From contig JAMWZF010000073.1 in NCBI GenBank assembly GCA_024304875.1, forward strand, positions 1-11,201: a stretch of 11,201 nt of DNA, written 5' to 3'. Positions 1 to 7,361 of the stretch are shown here, piece by piece. Within the stretch, counting starts at the first letter, position 1. Each line of letters begins with the position of its first letter. The notes under the pieces are model-generated. The model saw nothing but the letters and a program-made list of their open reading frames with translations. It was not told where the DNA came from and searched no databases. Made by a program: the position numbers and the translations under genes. The DNA comes from Paracoccaceae bacterium (lineage in GTDB: Bacteria; Pseudomonadota; Alphaproteobacteria; Rhodobacterales; Rhodobacteraceae).

Positions 1-900
1 AAGGACGGCAAGCTGACCCCCGAGTCAGAGATCGCCCAGGGCACCGCGCCCCACACCGTCGGTTTCATCCCCGAGCCGGGGGCGACGACCTTCGCCGACG
101 AGCAGACCAACTGGATGACCCTGATCCCCACGATCTACAACGCCGACACCCTCGGCATCCGCCCCGACCTGATCGGCCGCCCGATCGAGAGCTGGGCCGA
201 GCTGCTGAATCCCGAGTTCGCCGGCAAGGCCTCGATCCTCGACATCTCCTCCATCGGCATCATGGACATGGCGATGGTCTGCGAGGCGATGGGCGAGGTG
301 CAGTACGGCGACAAGGGCAACATGACCCAGGAAGAGATCGACGCCACCATCGCGATCTTCACCGAGGCCAAGCAGAACGGCCAGTTCCGCGCCTTCTGGA
401 AGACCTTCGACGAAAGCGTGAACCTGATGGCCTCGGGCGAGGTCGTCATCCAGTCCATGTGGTCGCCCGCGATCACCGCAGTGAAGTCGCGCGGCATTCC
501 CTGCGTCTACCAGCCGCTGAAGGAAGGCTACCGGTCGTGGGGCGGCGGCATCGGCCTGTCGCAGTCCCTGTCCGGCATGGAGCTGGACGCGGCCTACGAC
601 TACATCAACTGGTACCTCTCCGGCTGGGTCGGCGGCTACCTGATGCGGCAGGGCTACTACTCGGCCGTGCCCGAGACCTCCAAGGAGTTCATGTCCGAGA
701 ACGAGTGGGGCTACTGGTTCGAGGGCAAGGAGGCCACCGCCGAGATAACCTCGCCCACCGGCGACGTGCTGGCCCAGGCCGGCGAGGTCCGCGACGGCGG
801 CTCCTTCGAGGAACGCATGGGGTCGGTCGCCTGCTGGAACGCGGTCATGGACGAGAACCAGTACATGGTCCGCAAGTGGAACGAGTTCATCGCCGCCTGA
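1..900 (+). CDS. ABC transporter substrate-binding protein, polyamine (PotD/PotF) type, 5'-truncated
   Basis: The frame is open from the first base to a TGA at 898-900, giving 299 residues with no start inside the window, so the signal peptide and the beginning of lobe I are missing. The product should be a periplasmic binding protein that delivers a small cationic or amino-acid-like ligand to the two permeases downstream. The sequence has the spermidine/putrescine-binding-protein look: an 'IPTIYNADTLG' segment, a 'SWAELLNPEFAGKASILD' hinge region, a 'LMASGEVVIQSMWSPA' segment and a C-terminal Trp/Tyr-rich part. Close relatives are about 350-430 residues, so roughly 50-130 are missing. Gene order (binding protein, permease, permease) is typical of this transporter class. 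Family assignment is firm. The ligand is not readable from sequence; the racemase at the end of the operon argues for an amino-acid derivative or hydantoin as much as for a polyamine. Confidence 0.9.
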   Translation, partial: KDGKLTPESEIAQGTAPHTVGFIPEPGATTFADEQTNWMTLIPTIYNADTLGIRPDLIGRPIESWAELLNPEFAGKASILDISSIGIMDMAMVCEAMGEVQYGDKGNMTQEEIDATIAIFTEAKQNGQFRAFWKTFDESVNLMASGEVVIQSMWSPAITAVKSRGIPCVYQPLKEGYRSWGGGIGLSQSLSGMELDAAYDYINWYLSGWVGGYLMRQGYYSAVPETSKEFMSENEWGYWFEGKEATAEITSPTGDVLAQAGEVRDGGSFEERMGSVACWNAVMDENQYMVRKWNEFIAA

Positions 901-926
901 TCTTCCCCGGCCCGATGAACCTCCCA

Positions 927-954
927 CGGGGCCGCCGTCTCACGGGCGGCCCCG
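927..954 (+). promoter_or_regulatory. Intercistronic stem-loop between binding-protein and permease genes
   Basis: A perfect 10-bp inverted repeat (927-936 with 945-954, arms CGGGGCCGCC and GGCGGCCCCG) encloses an 8-base loop. It lies 26 bases after the stop of the binding-protein gene and 30 bases before the first permease ATG. No T-run follows, so it does not look like a complete intrinsic terminator. In other ABC operons, stem-loops at this place protect the upstream mRNA or terminate part of the transcripts, so more binding protein than permease is made; the same role here is an inference. Confidence 0.6.
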
Positions 955-984
955 ACTTCCCCGAGAGCCCGAAGGAGCGGCGCG

Positions 985-1842
985 ATGCGTCTGAGCAATC
1001 GTCATCTCGTCGGCTGGCTGCAGGCCGCGCCGCTGTCGCTGATCCTGCTGGGCTTCCTGATCGCCCCCATCGTGATGATCGTGATCGTCAGCTTCTGGGG
1101 CGCGACGGAATATTCGATCTACCCGGCCTTCCAGTTCGACAATTACGAATTCCTCTTCGGCTCGCCGGTCACTTACCGGGTCTTCGGGGCGACGCTGAAA
1201 TACGCGCTCATCACCTGGGCGCTCACCCTGACCATCGGCTTCACGGTGGCCTACTTCCTCGCCTTCCACGTCCGCAGCCTCACCATGCAGATCGCGCTGT
1301 TCCTGATCTGCACGATCCCCTTCTGGACCTCGAACATCATCCGGATGATTTCCTGGATCCCCTTCCTCGGGCGCAACGGCATCGCGAACCAGACGCTGAT
1401 CTCCTGGGGCGTGATCGACGAGCCGCTGGAATGGCTGCTCTACTCGGACTTCTCGGTCATCCTAGCCTTCGTCCACCTCTACACGCTCTTCATGGTGGTC
1501 CCGATCTTCAACACCATGATGCGGATCGACAAATCCCTGCTCGAGGCCGCGCGGGACAATGGCGCCAGCGGGCTTCAGACCCTGATCCACGTCATCCTCC
1601 CCCTGACGAAGCCGGGCATCATGATCGGCACCATCTTCGTGGTCACGCTGGTGATGGGCGACTTCATCACCGTGCGGTTCATGTCCGGCTCGCAACGGGC
1701 CAACGTGGGGCGGCTGATCTCGAACGACATCGGGCTGCTCCAGTACCCGTCGGCCGCCGCGACGGCCGTGGTCCTGCTCTGCACCGTGCTGATCGTGATC
1801 GCGATCCTCCTGCGGTTCGTGAACATCCGGAAGGAGCTGTGA
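985..1842 (+). CDS. ABC transporter permease, PotB/PotH type
   Basis: A 285-residue inner-membrane protein forming half of the translocation channel of the polyamine-type importer. About six hydrophobic segments are visible, near residues 13-36, 68-92, 97-118, 140-170, 205-228 and 252-277. The cytoplasmic EAA loop that docks on the ATPase begins at E187 (EAARDNGASG) and runs into LPLTKPGI, the hallmark of binding-protein-dependent permeases. The start is supported by GAAGGAG at 971-977, 7 bases before the ATG. The length is normal for PotB/PotH proteins. The second permease gene starts 1 base after the stop, so the two are almost certainly co-transcribed and translationally coupled. The ATP-binding subunit is not present between these genes and must be encoded upstream of the window or elsewhere. 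Confidence 0.93.
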   Translation: MRLSNRHLVGWLQAAPLSLILLGFLIAPIVMIVIVSFWGATEYSIYPAFQFDNYEFLFGSPVTYRVFGATLKYALITWALTLTIGFTVAYFLAFHVRSLTMQIALFLICTIPFWTSNIIRMISWIPFLGRNGIANQTLISWGVIDEPLEWLLYSDFSVILAFVHLYTLFMVVPIFNTMMRIDKSLLEAARDNGASGLQTLIHVILPLTKPGIMIGTIFVVTLVMGDFITVRFMSGSQRANVGRLISNDIGLLQYPSAAATAVVLLCTVLIVIAILLRFVNIRKEL

Positions 1843-1843
1843 G

Positions 1844-2680
1844 ATGGAAAGGCGTCCCCGCAGCTTCTACGTCCTCGCCGCCTTCTTCGGGCTCTTCGTC
1901 CTGTTCCTCTACGGGCCGATCCTGACCATCGGCATCCTGTCGTTCCAGGGGCCGGGGGGCGGGCTGACCTTCCCGATGCGGGGCGTCTCCCTGCACTGGT
2001 TCCGCGACCTGTTCCAGGAGCAGGCGGTCGGCGACATCTGGGGCGCGTTCCGGCGCAGCTTCGGCCTCGGGCTCATGGTCATGGTGACGACGGTGGTCAT
2101 CTCGGTCATGGCGGGGCTGGCCTTCCGCAAGAGGTTCCACGGCTCGGCGGTCCTGTTCTACGCGGCGATCACCTCGCTGGTGATCCCCTCGATCCTGATC
2201 TCGCTCGGCGTCGGCCTGATCTTCAACCAGCTCGGGCTCAAGATCCACTGGGCAACCTCGGGCTTCGGCTCCCAGCTGACCTGGACGCTGCCCTTCGGCC
2301 TGCTCATCATGTTCGCGGTCTTCAACCGCTTCGACCGCAGCTACGAGGAAGCCGCCCGCGACCAGGGCGCCACGGCCTGGCAGACGATCCGGCACGTCGT
2401 CCTGCCGATCATCGCGCCCTCGCTGATCGGGGTCGCGCTCTTCGGCTTCACCCTCTCCTACGACGAATTCGCCCGGACCCTGCTGACCTCGGGCAGCTAC
2501 AACACCCTGCCGCTCGAGATCTTCGGGATGACGACCAACGTGACCACGCCCGTCATCTACGCCCTCGGCACCCTGACGACGCTGTTCTCCTTCGGCATCA
2601 TCGCCGCCTTCCTGCTGACCGTCTGGATCATCGGCAGGCGGCGGGCGCGGCTGGGGTCCGACGCGGGCAAGGGCGTATGA
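1844..2680 (+). CDS. ABC transporter permease, PotC/PotI type
   Basis: A 278-residue integral membrane protein, the second channel subunit of the importer. It opens with a hydrophobic segment around residues 9-32, and the EAA loop starts at E169 (EAARDQGATAW), followed by LPIIAPSLIG. The YDEFARTLLTSG stretch after the loop is typical of PotC-like permeases. The ribosome-binding site AAGGAG (1831-1836) lies inside the last codons of the preceding permease, and only one base separates that stop from this ATG, consistent with coupled translation and a fixed 1:1 ratio. The last four bases, ATGA at 2677-2680, also contain the start codon of the racemase gene. Assignment to the family is firm; substrate specificity is unknown. 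Confidence 0.93.
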   Translation: MERRPRSFYVLAAFFGLFVLFLYGPILTIGILSFQGPGGGLTFPMRGVSLHWFRDLFQEQAVGDIWGAFRRSFGLGLMVMVTTVVISVMAGLAFRKRFHGSAVLFYAAITSLVIPSILISLGVGLIFNQLGLKIHWATSGFGSQLTWTLPFGLLIMFAVFNRFDRSYEEAARDQGATAWQTIRHVVLPIIAPSLIGVALFGFTLSYDEFARTLLTSGSYNTLPLEIFGMTTNVTTPVIYALGTLTTLFSFGIIAAFLLTVWIIGRRRARLGSDAGKGV

Positions 2681-3345
2681 GGATCGCCTACATCAACCCC
2701 AACTCGACCGAGGCGATGACGGACGGCATCGTCGCGGCGGCCCGCGCGGCGCTGTCCGAGGCGGAGATCTTCGGCCTGACCAACACCTCCGGCCCCCCCG
2801 CGATCGAAGGGGCGGCGGATGGCGCGGCGGCGGTGCCCGGGCTGATCGCCCGCCTGCCGGTCGCGCGCGAGGCGGGGGCGGACGTCATCGTCATCGCCTG
2901 CTTCGACGACACCGGGCTGGAGAGCGCGCAGGCCGCCGCCGGCTGCCCGGTGCTCGGCATCGGCCAGTCGGCCTACGTCATGGCCGGGCTTCTCGGGCTT
3001 CGGTTCTCGGTCATCACCTCGGTTCAGGCCGCGGTGCCGGTGATCGAGGCGAACATCGCGGCGCAGGGCTACACGCGGCTCTGCGCCTCGGTCCGGGCCA
3101 GCAGCCTGCCGGTGCTGACGATCGAGGCGGGCGGGCCGCGGACGATTGCGCAACTTGGCACCGAGATCGCAGCGGCGGCGGACCGGGACGGCGCAGACTG
3201 CGCGATCCTCGGCTGCGCCGGCATGGCCCCACTCGCCGGGGCCCTCTCCGCCGTCTCGCGCATCCCCCTGATCGACGGCGTCGCCGCCTCCGCCCAGCTC
3301 GCCCGCAGCGTCGCGGGCCTCCGCGGCAGCCCCCGCGCGGCCTGA
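2677..3345 (+). CDS. Asp/Glu/hydantoin racemase family protein
   Basis: A 222-residue cytoplasmic enzyme of the Asp/Glu/hydantoin racemase superfamily, which inverts a carbon stereocentre with two cysteines acting as opposed acid and base. Both expected cysteines are present: C75 in the IACFDD motif and C180 in the LGCAGM motif. The N-terminal NPNST motif (residues 7-11) is typical of the hydantoin/allantoin racemase branch. Length is normal for the family. The ATG overlaps the permease stop by 4 bp (ATGA), with AAGGG at 2669-2673 as a modest ribosome-binding site, so it is the last gene of the transporter operon. This tight coupling suggests the racemase acts on the imported compound, for example a hydantoin, allantoin-like ureide or amino acid. 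No hydantoinase or carbamoylase gene is visible here, so the substrate is open. Maleate isomerase and arylmalonate decarboxylase belong to the same superfamily and are less likely. Confidence 0.85.
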   Translation: MRIAYINPNSTEAMTDGIVAAARAALSEAEIFGLTNTSGPPAIEGAADGAAAVPGLIARLPVAREAGADVIVIACFDDTGLESAQAAAGCPVLGIGQSAYVMAGLLGLRFSVITSVQAAVPVIEANIAAQGYTRLCASVRASSLPVLTIEAGGPRTIAQLGTEIAAAADRDGADCAILGCAGMAPLAGALSAVSRIPLIDGVAASAQLARSVAGLRGSPRAA

Positions 3346-3386
3346 GGGGGCTTGGCGGCGGCCCGGGCAGTGCCTAGCTGTTCTGC

Positions 3387-4400
3387 ATGACACACCCGCT
3401 GCACCACATCTCGCTCCTCGACCTCGCCCCGGTGCCCGAGGGGCATACCGCCGCCGAGGCCCTGGCCAATACCGTCGACCTGGCCCGCGCGGCCGAGGCG
3501 GCGGGCTACCACCGCTACTGGCTGGCCGAGCATCACAACATGCCCGGCATCGCCAGCGCCGCGACCTCGGTCGTGATCGGCCATGTCGCGGGAGCGACGA
3601 AGACGATCCGCGTCGGCGCCGGGGGCATCATGCTGCCCAACCATTCCCCCCTCGTGATCGCCGAGCAGTTCGGCACGCTCGAAACCCTCTACCCCGGCCG
3701 GATCGACCTCGGCCTCGGCCGCGCGCCGGGCACCGACATGGCGACGGCACGGGCCCTCCGCCGGCACATGGACCAGGCCGACACTTTCCCGCAGGACGTG
3801 GCGGACCTCCTCGGCTACTTCGGTGAGGCCGAGCCGGACGCGCGCGTGCAGGCCATCCCCGGCACCGGCACGAATGTTCCCGTCTGGATCCTCGGGTCGA
3901 GCCTCTATGGAGCCCAGCTCGCCGCCTACCTCGGCTTGCCTTACGCCTTCGCCTCGCATTTCGCGCCCGCGATGCTCGAGCAGGCGGCCGAGACCTACCG
4001 CGCCACCTTCCGCCCCTCGCCCTGGCTGCAACGACCCTACTTCATGATGGCCGCCGGGGTCTGCGCGGCGGAGACGGACGAGGAGGCGGAGTATCTGCGG
4101 TCCTCCCAGGTCCTCGCCTTCGCCCGTCTGCGCAGCGGCAAGCCGGGCAAGCTGCCCCGTCCGGTCGAGGACGTCTCGGCAGAGGTCCCGGCCGAGGTCA
4201 TGGCCGGTGTCGACGCCGCGCTGGCCTGTTCCGCCGTCGGCTCGCCCGCGACAGTGCGCGAGCAGTTGCGGATCCTGGTCGATACCTTCAAGCCGGACGA
4301 GCTCATGCTGACGGGCATGATCCACGACCACGCCGCACGGGTGAAGTCCTTCCAGATCGCCGCCGAGGCCGCGTCGGACCTGCACCTCGCCGCAGCCTGA
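3387..4400 (+). CDS. LLM-class flavin-dependent oxidoreductase (YhbW-like)
   Basis: A 337-residue luciferase-like TIM-barrel protein, predicted to use reduced flavin supplied by a partner reductase. Strongly conserved blocks of the YhbW/MsnO8-like subfamily are present in order: ISLLDLAPVPEG at the N-terminus, AAGYHRYWLAEHHNMPGIASAATSV near residues 38-62, MLPNHSPLVIAEQFGTLETLYPGRIDLGLGRAPGTD near 82-117, and VWILGSSLYGAQLAAYLGLPYAFASHFAP near 170-200. Length equals that of E. coli YhbW. No clear Shine-Dalgarno sequence precedes the ATG, and the 41-bp gap after the racemase suggests either loose co-transcription or its own promoter. The 3' end converges on the glycoside hydrolase gene with only 15 bp between stops. 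The natural substrate of this subfamily is not known, and the sequence does not reveal it. Confidence 0.9.
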   Translation: MTHPLHHISLLDLAPVPEGHTAAEALANTVDLARAAEAAGYHRYWLAEHHNMPGIASAATSVVIGHVAGATKTIRVGAGGIMLPNHSPLVIAEQFGTLETLYPGRIDLGLGRAPGTDMATARALRRHMDQADTFPQDVADLLGYFGEAEPDARVQAIPGTGTNVPVWILGSSLYGAQLAAYLGLPYAFASHFAPAMLEQAAETYRATFRPSPWLQRPYFMMAAGVCAAETDEEAEYLRSSQVLAFARLRSGKPGKLPRPVEDVSAEVPAEVMAGVDAALACSAVGSPATVREQLRILVDTFKPDELMLTGMIHDHAARVKSFQIAAEAASDLHLAAA

Positions 4401-4404
4401 TCGC

Positions 4405-4416
4405 GGCGGGCCCGCC
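4405..4416. repeat. GC palindrome between two convergent genes
   Basis: The 15-bp gap between the convergent LLM oxidoreductase and glycoside hydrolase genes is mostly a perfect 12-bp palindrome, GGCGGGCCCGCC, that runs one base into the hydrolase stop codon. It reads the same on both strands. It could contribute to a bidirectional terminator, but as an RNA hairpin it would have only about 4 paired bases around a 4-base loop, and no clear T-run is present on either side. In DNA this GC-rich it may also be chance. Confidence 0.25.
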
Positions 4417-6791
4417 TAATTCAACGGCTTCACCTCCGAGGCGCTGGTCATCCGCCAGTCCTTCGGCAGCTTGCGCACGTCGCCCGTCACAGTGACCGTC
4501 CCGCGCAGCCGGATATCCGCGCTCGACGCCCCGACCATCAGGTCGAAGTCCCCCGGTTCCACGATGCGGACGCCTTCGTAGCCGGTGAAATTCAGCATGT
4601 CCGTCGGCACCCGCAGGGTCACCCGTGCCGCCGCGCCGGCGGCCAGCTCGACCCGCGCGAAGCCCTTCAGCTCCTTCACCGGCCGCACCAGCGACGCTAG
4701 CTTGTCCCGCACATAGAGCTGCGGCACCGCCACCCCGGCCCGGTCGCCGGTGTTCGTGACGGTGAAACTGACCTCCACCTCGCCGGTCTCGATATCGACG
4801 CTCGAAGCCTCCAGCGCGAAGTCCGAGAATTCGAACGTCGTGTAGGACAGCCCGTGCCCGAAGGGATAGCGGCTGCCGAAGTGGCGGGCGATCGGGGTGC
4901 CGGAACTCTTGAACTTGTGGTTGTAGAAGTAGGGCGCGGCCCCGGCGCTGCGGGGCACGGACAGTGTAAGCCGGCCCGCAGGCTCGGCGGTGCCGGTCAG
5001 CACCTCGGCCAGCGCGGTCCCGCCCTCCTGTCCGCCGAAATAGGTCATCACCAGCGCGGCCAGCGCATCCTCCTGCCCGCCGAGGGTGTAGGGCCGCCCG
5101 GAACTCAGCACCACGACGACCGGCGTGCCGGTTGCGACGATCCGGTCCAGCAGCTCCTGCTGCAACCCTGGCAGGTCCAGCGTGTCGACGTCCGATCCCT
5201 CGCCCACGGTGCCGGTCTGGAAGATGCCCGAGAGGTCGCCGACGCAGACCACGGCCACGTCCGCCCCGGTCGCCGCCGCGACCGCCTCGTCCATCATGTC
5301 CCGCCGGGTCGAATACCTCTCGGCGATGTCCAGCGAGGTGTTGTCGTCCACGTCGCCGGGAAAGACCGGCGTGCCCGAGGACCGCTCGTCGAAGATATTG
5401 CAGCCGCGGGCATAGGTCAGCCGGTCGCCGCAGAGGGCGCGCAGGCCGGCAAGGGGCGTCACCACCTGCGAGGTGTCGTCGCTGTCGTCGCTGTTGATGA
5501 GGTGGACGGGGAAGGCGTAGTCGCCCAGCAGGGCCAGCGGATCGTCGGCGCAGGGGCCGATCAGGGCGATCCTGGCGTCGGGCGCTAGCGGCAGGATCCC
5601 GTCGTTGCCGAGGATCGTGACGGACTGGCGCGCCACCCTGCGGGAGAGCGCCACCGCCTCCTTGGCCTGCACCGCGATCTTGCCTTCGTCGGCATAGGGA
5701 TGCTCGAACAGCCCCGTGCGGAATTTCTCGGTCAGGTGCCGGCGGACGGCGGCGTCGATCGTCTCCATGTCGATCAGGCCCCGGTCCAGCGCCTCCTTCA
5801 AGTGCGGGGCGCAGTCGTCGGCGGGCAGTTCGACGTCGAGGCCGGCCTTGAACGCCAGCGCCGCCGCCTCGGCCGCATCGGCGGCGACGCCGTGGTGCGT
5901 GTGCAGCAGGGTCACGCCGATGTAGTCGGCCACCACGATCCCGTCGAAGCCCCATTCCTCGCGCAGCACCGTCGTCAGCAGGTGCCGGGACGCATGCAGC
6001 GGTTCGTTGTCGATGTCGTGGTAGGCGGGCATGACCGAGGCCGCATCCGCCAGTTTCACCGCCATCTCGAAGGGCAGCATGAAGTCGTCGTTCAGCTCGC
6101 GCCAGCCGAGGTGGACGGGGGCGTGGTTGCGGCCCCCTTCGGAGAAGGAATGGCCGACATAGTGCTTCAGCGTCGCCAGTACCCCGCGGTCCGGTCCCTG
6201 CAACCCGCGGACGTAGGCGGTGGCCATCAGACCGACGAGGAAGGGATCCTCGCCGAAGGTCTCTTCCGTCCGGCCCCACCGGGCGTCTCGGGCCACGTCG
6301 AGAACCGGGGCCAGGCCCTGGCGGCAGCCGACGCTGCGCAGCTCCGCCCCGATGGCCGCTCCGACCTGCTGGATCAGGTCCGGGTCCCAGGTCGCGCCGA
6401 AGGCGAGGGAGGAGGGCAACATCGTGCCGCCCCGGCCCATGGTGCCGGACAGGCACTCCTCGTGCGACAGGACCGGGATGCCGAGGCGGGTCTCCTCCAC
6501 CAGGAACTTCTGGAGATGGTTGAGGGCACGGACACCGTCGGCCGGGTCGATGGCATAGGTGCCGAGGGGGCGGGTGATCTGGCCGAGGCCGTTGCGGATG
6601 CGCGCGCGGATGTCGGGCGCCGCGCCGCCGCCGGCAAAGCCGTCCGACCGGGTCCGGTGGTTGCCGTCGGGCGAGAGCATCAGCCAGAGGGCGTGAAGCT
6701 GGGCGATCTTCTCGTCCAGGGTCATCCGGCCAAGCAGGTCCTCCACCCGGTCGGCCACGGGCAGGTTGGCGTTGCGATAGGCGTCTGTCAT
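4416..6791 (-). CDS. Glycoside hydrolase family 3 (beta-glucosidase/beta-xylosidase type)
   Basis: A 791-residue retaining glycosidase that removes terminal beta-linked sugars. Domain order is the usual one: N-terminal TIM barrel (about 15-330), alpha/beta sandwich (about 360-590) and a C-terminal fibronectin-III-like domain (about 640-780, starting near the FGSRYPFGHGLSYT motif). The nucleophile is D289 in IVVADYIGV; substrate-binding K209-H210 sit in KHYVGHS; GRTEETFGEDP is intact; the likely acid/base is E531 in GEGSDVDTLDLPG. No signal peptide is visible, so it should be cytoplasmic and act on imported oligosaccharides or glycosides. No PA14 insertion is seen. The start is supported by GGGAGGA (6802-6808, minus strand) 10 bases upstream. 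It lies 78 bp downstream of the receiver gene on the same strand and may be co-transcribed with it. No sugar transporter or regulator of a sugar-utilisation locus is adjacent. The exact sugar cannot be told from sequence. Confidence 0.95.
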   Translation of the reverse strand: MTDAYRNANLPVADRVEDLLGRMTLDEKIAQLHALWLMLSPDGNHRTRSDGFAGGGAAPDIRARIRNGLGQITRPLGTYAIDPADGVRALNHLQKFLVEETRLGIPVLSHEECLSGTMGRGGTMLPSSLAFGATWDPDLIQQVGAAIGAELRSVGCRQGLAPVLDVARDARWGRTEETFGEDPFLVGLMATAYVRGLQGPDRGVLATLKHYVGHSFSEGGRNHAPVHLGWRELNDDFMLPFEMAVKLADAASVMPAYHDIDNEPLHASRHLLTTVLREEWGFDGIVVADYIGVTLLHTHHGVAADAAEAAALAFKAGLDVELPADDCAPHLKEALDRGLIDMETIDAAVRRHLTEKFRTGLFEHPYADEGKIAVQAKEAVALSRRVARQSVTILGNDGILPLAPDARIALIGPCADDPLALLGDYAFPVHLINSDDSDDTSQVVTPLAGLRALCGDRLTYARGCNIFDERSSGTPVFPGDVDDNTSLDIAERYSTRRDMMDEAVAAATGADVAVVCVGDLSGIFQTGTVGEGSDVDTLDLPGLQQELLDRIVATGTPVVVVLSSGRPYTLGGQEDALAALVMTYFGGQEGGTALAEVLTGTAEPAGRLTLSVPRSAGAAPYFYNHKFKSSGTPIARHFGSRYPFGHGLSYTTFEFSDFALEASSVDIETGEVEVSFTVTNTGDRAGVAVPQLYVRDKLASLVRPVKELKGFARVELAAGAAARVTLRVPTDMLNFTGYEGVRIVEPGDFDLMVGASSADIRLRGTVTVTGDVRKLPKDWRMTSASEVKPLN

Positions 6792-6869
6792 TGCGGCTCT
6801 GTCCTCCCTCGTCCGGGGGCAGAAACGCAGATTTCCCGGGGGTTGTCACCCGCGCCGGGCCTGATCCGG

Positions 6870-7214
6870 TCAGACTTCGCCGGTCTTGATGAAATGCGAC
6901 AGCTGGGACATGCGGTATGGCTTCACGATCAGCGGAACCTCGGCAAACTCATCGGGAAGATGGTCGCGGCCGTGACCCGTCACGAAAGCGAAGCGGACCC
7001 CCTCTTCCACGAGCCGCGCCGCCAGCCTGCCGCTGTCCGCGCCGGGTCCGAGATTGAAGTCGATGATCGCGGCCGCGGGCACCTCGGCGTCGATCGCTGC
7101 AATGGCCTGGGCCTCGCCGCCGAAGGGTCCCATGAGGTCGTACCCCATGTCGCGGATCGCGTCGGCGATGTCGAGTTGGAGGATCGGGTCATCCTCCACG
7201 ATCATCACCTTCAT
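6870..7214 (-). CDS. Stand-alone response-regulator receiver protein
   Basis: A 114-residue CheY-like receiver with no output domain. All switch residues are present: acidic pocket E7-D8-D9 (VEDD), phospho-acceptor D52 in IIDFNLG, T79 in FVTGHG and K98 in the KPY motif. Such single-domain receivers are common in alphaproteobacteria, often taking phosphate from HWE or HisKA_2 histidine kinases; no kinase gene is adjacent, so the partner is unknown. I chose the ATG at 7214 rather than the in-frame ATG at 7229 because GAAGGA lies 7 bases upstream of the former and the latter has no ribosome-binding site; the 7229 start would add five residues (119 in total). A CtrA-type box lies about 80 bp upstream. 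The family 3 glycosidase gene follows 78 bp downstream. Output through protein-protein contact, for example in a phosphorelay, is inferred from the lack of a DNA-binding domain. Confidence 0.9.
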   Translation of the reverse strand: MKVMIVEDDPILQLDIADAIRDMGYDLMGPFGGEAQAIAAIDAEVPAAAIIDFNLGPGADSGRLAARLVEEGVRFAFVTGHGRDHLPDEFAEVPLIVKPYRMSQLSHFIKTGEV

Positions 7215-7221
7215 CCATGCA

Positions 7222-7227
7222 TCCTTC
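7222..7227 (-). promoter_or_regulatory. Ribosome-binding site deciding the receiver gene start
   Basis: GAAGGA on the minus strand is spaced 7 bases from the ATG at 7214 and lies immediately downstream of the alternative ATG at 7229, overlapping its first codon. It can therefore serve only the internal start, which makes the shorter 114-residue product the better model. Confidence 0.6.
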
Positions 7228-7295
7228 ATTCGGGCCGAAGCGGCAGCTTGAACGGTGGTACAAGTAAGGCCGGCGCAGGCAAAGTCGAGAAGATT

Positions 7296-7311
7296 GTTAA
7301 CATCTAGTTAA
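7296..7311 (-). promoter_or_regulatory. Candidate CtrA-binding box in the divergent receiver/aroQ control region
   Basis: Read on the minus strand the site is TTAACTAGATGTTAAC, that is TTAA-N7-TTAAC, a full match to the CtrA consensus known from alphaproteobacteria. On the plus strand it also reads TTAA-N7-TTAA (7297-7311). It is an island of A+T in otherwise very GC-rich DNA, about 80 bp upstream of the chosen receiver start (7214) and 137 bp upstream of aroQ. The orientation favours the receiver gene. CtrA in Rhodobacterales controls motility, gene-transfer agents and signalling genes, and an orphan receiver would fit that regulon. Binding is predicted from the motif only. Confidence 0.5.
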
Positions 7312-7361
7312 TCGCCGACAGCCCATGTCGAACCGTGTCTTCCGATCCCGGGCGCAACAGT

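Noticed and set aside
25..927. 300-residue minus-strand open frame opposite the binding-protein gene
   Set aside because: Low-complexity Gly/Ala/Asp/Val/His-rich translation typical of the antisense frame of GC-rich genes; the plus frame has clear family similarity.
459..1925. 488-residue plus-strand open frame spanning the binding protein and first permease
   Set aside because: Arg/Pro/His-rich out-of-frame translation of two real genes.
4303..6849. 848-residue open frame on the minus strand overlapping the glycoside hydrolase in another frame
   Set aside because: Arg/Pro/Gly-rich shadow with no motif; the 791-residue frame carries all family 3 motifs and a good ribosome-binding site.
6792..6880. 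Terminator between the receiver and glycosidase genes
   Set aside because: Only 4-5 bp stems with no T-run on the minus strand; not distinguishable from background.
7215..7229. Longer receiver protein starting at 7229
   Set aside because: No ribosome-binding site upstream, whereas GAAGGA is properly placed for the ATG at 7214.
5700..7307. 535-residue plus-strand open frame opposite the glycosidase and receiver genes
   Set aside because: Antisense shadow across two well-defined genes; no recognisable domain and skewed composition.
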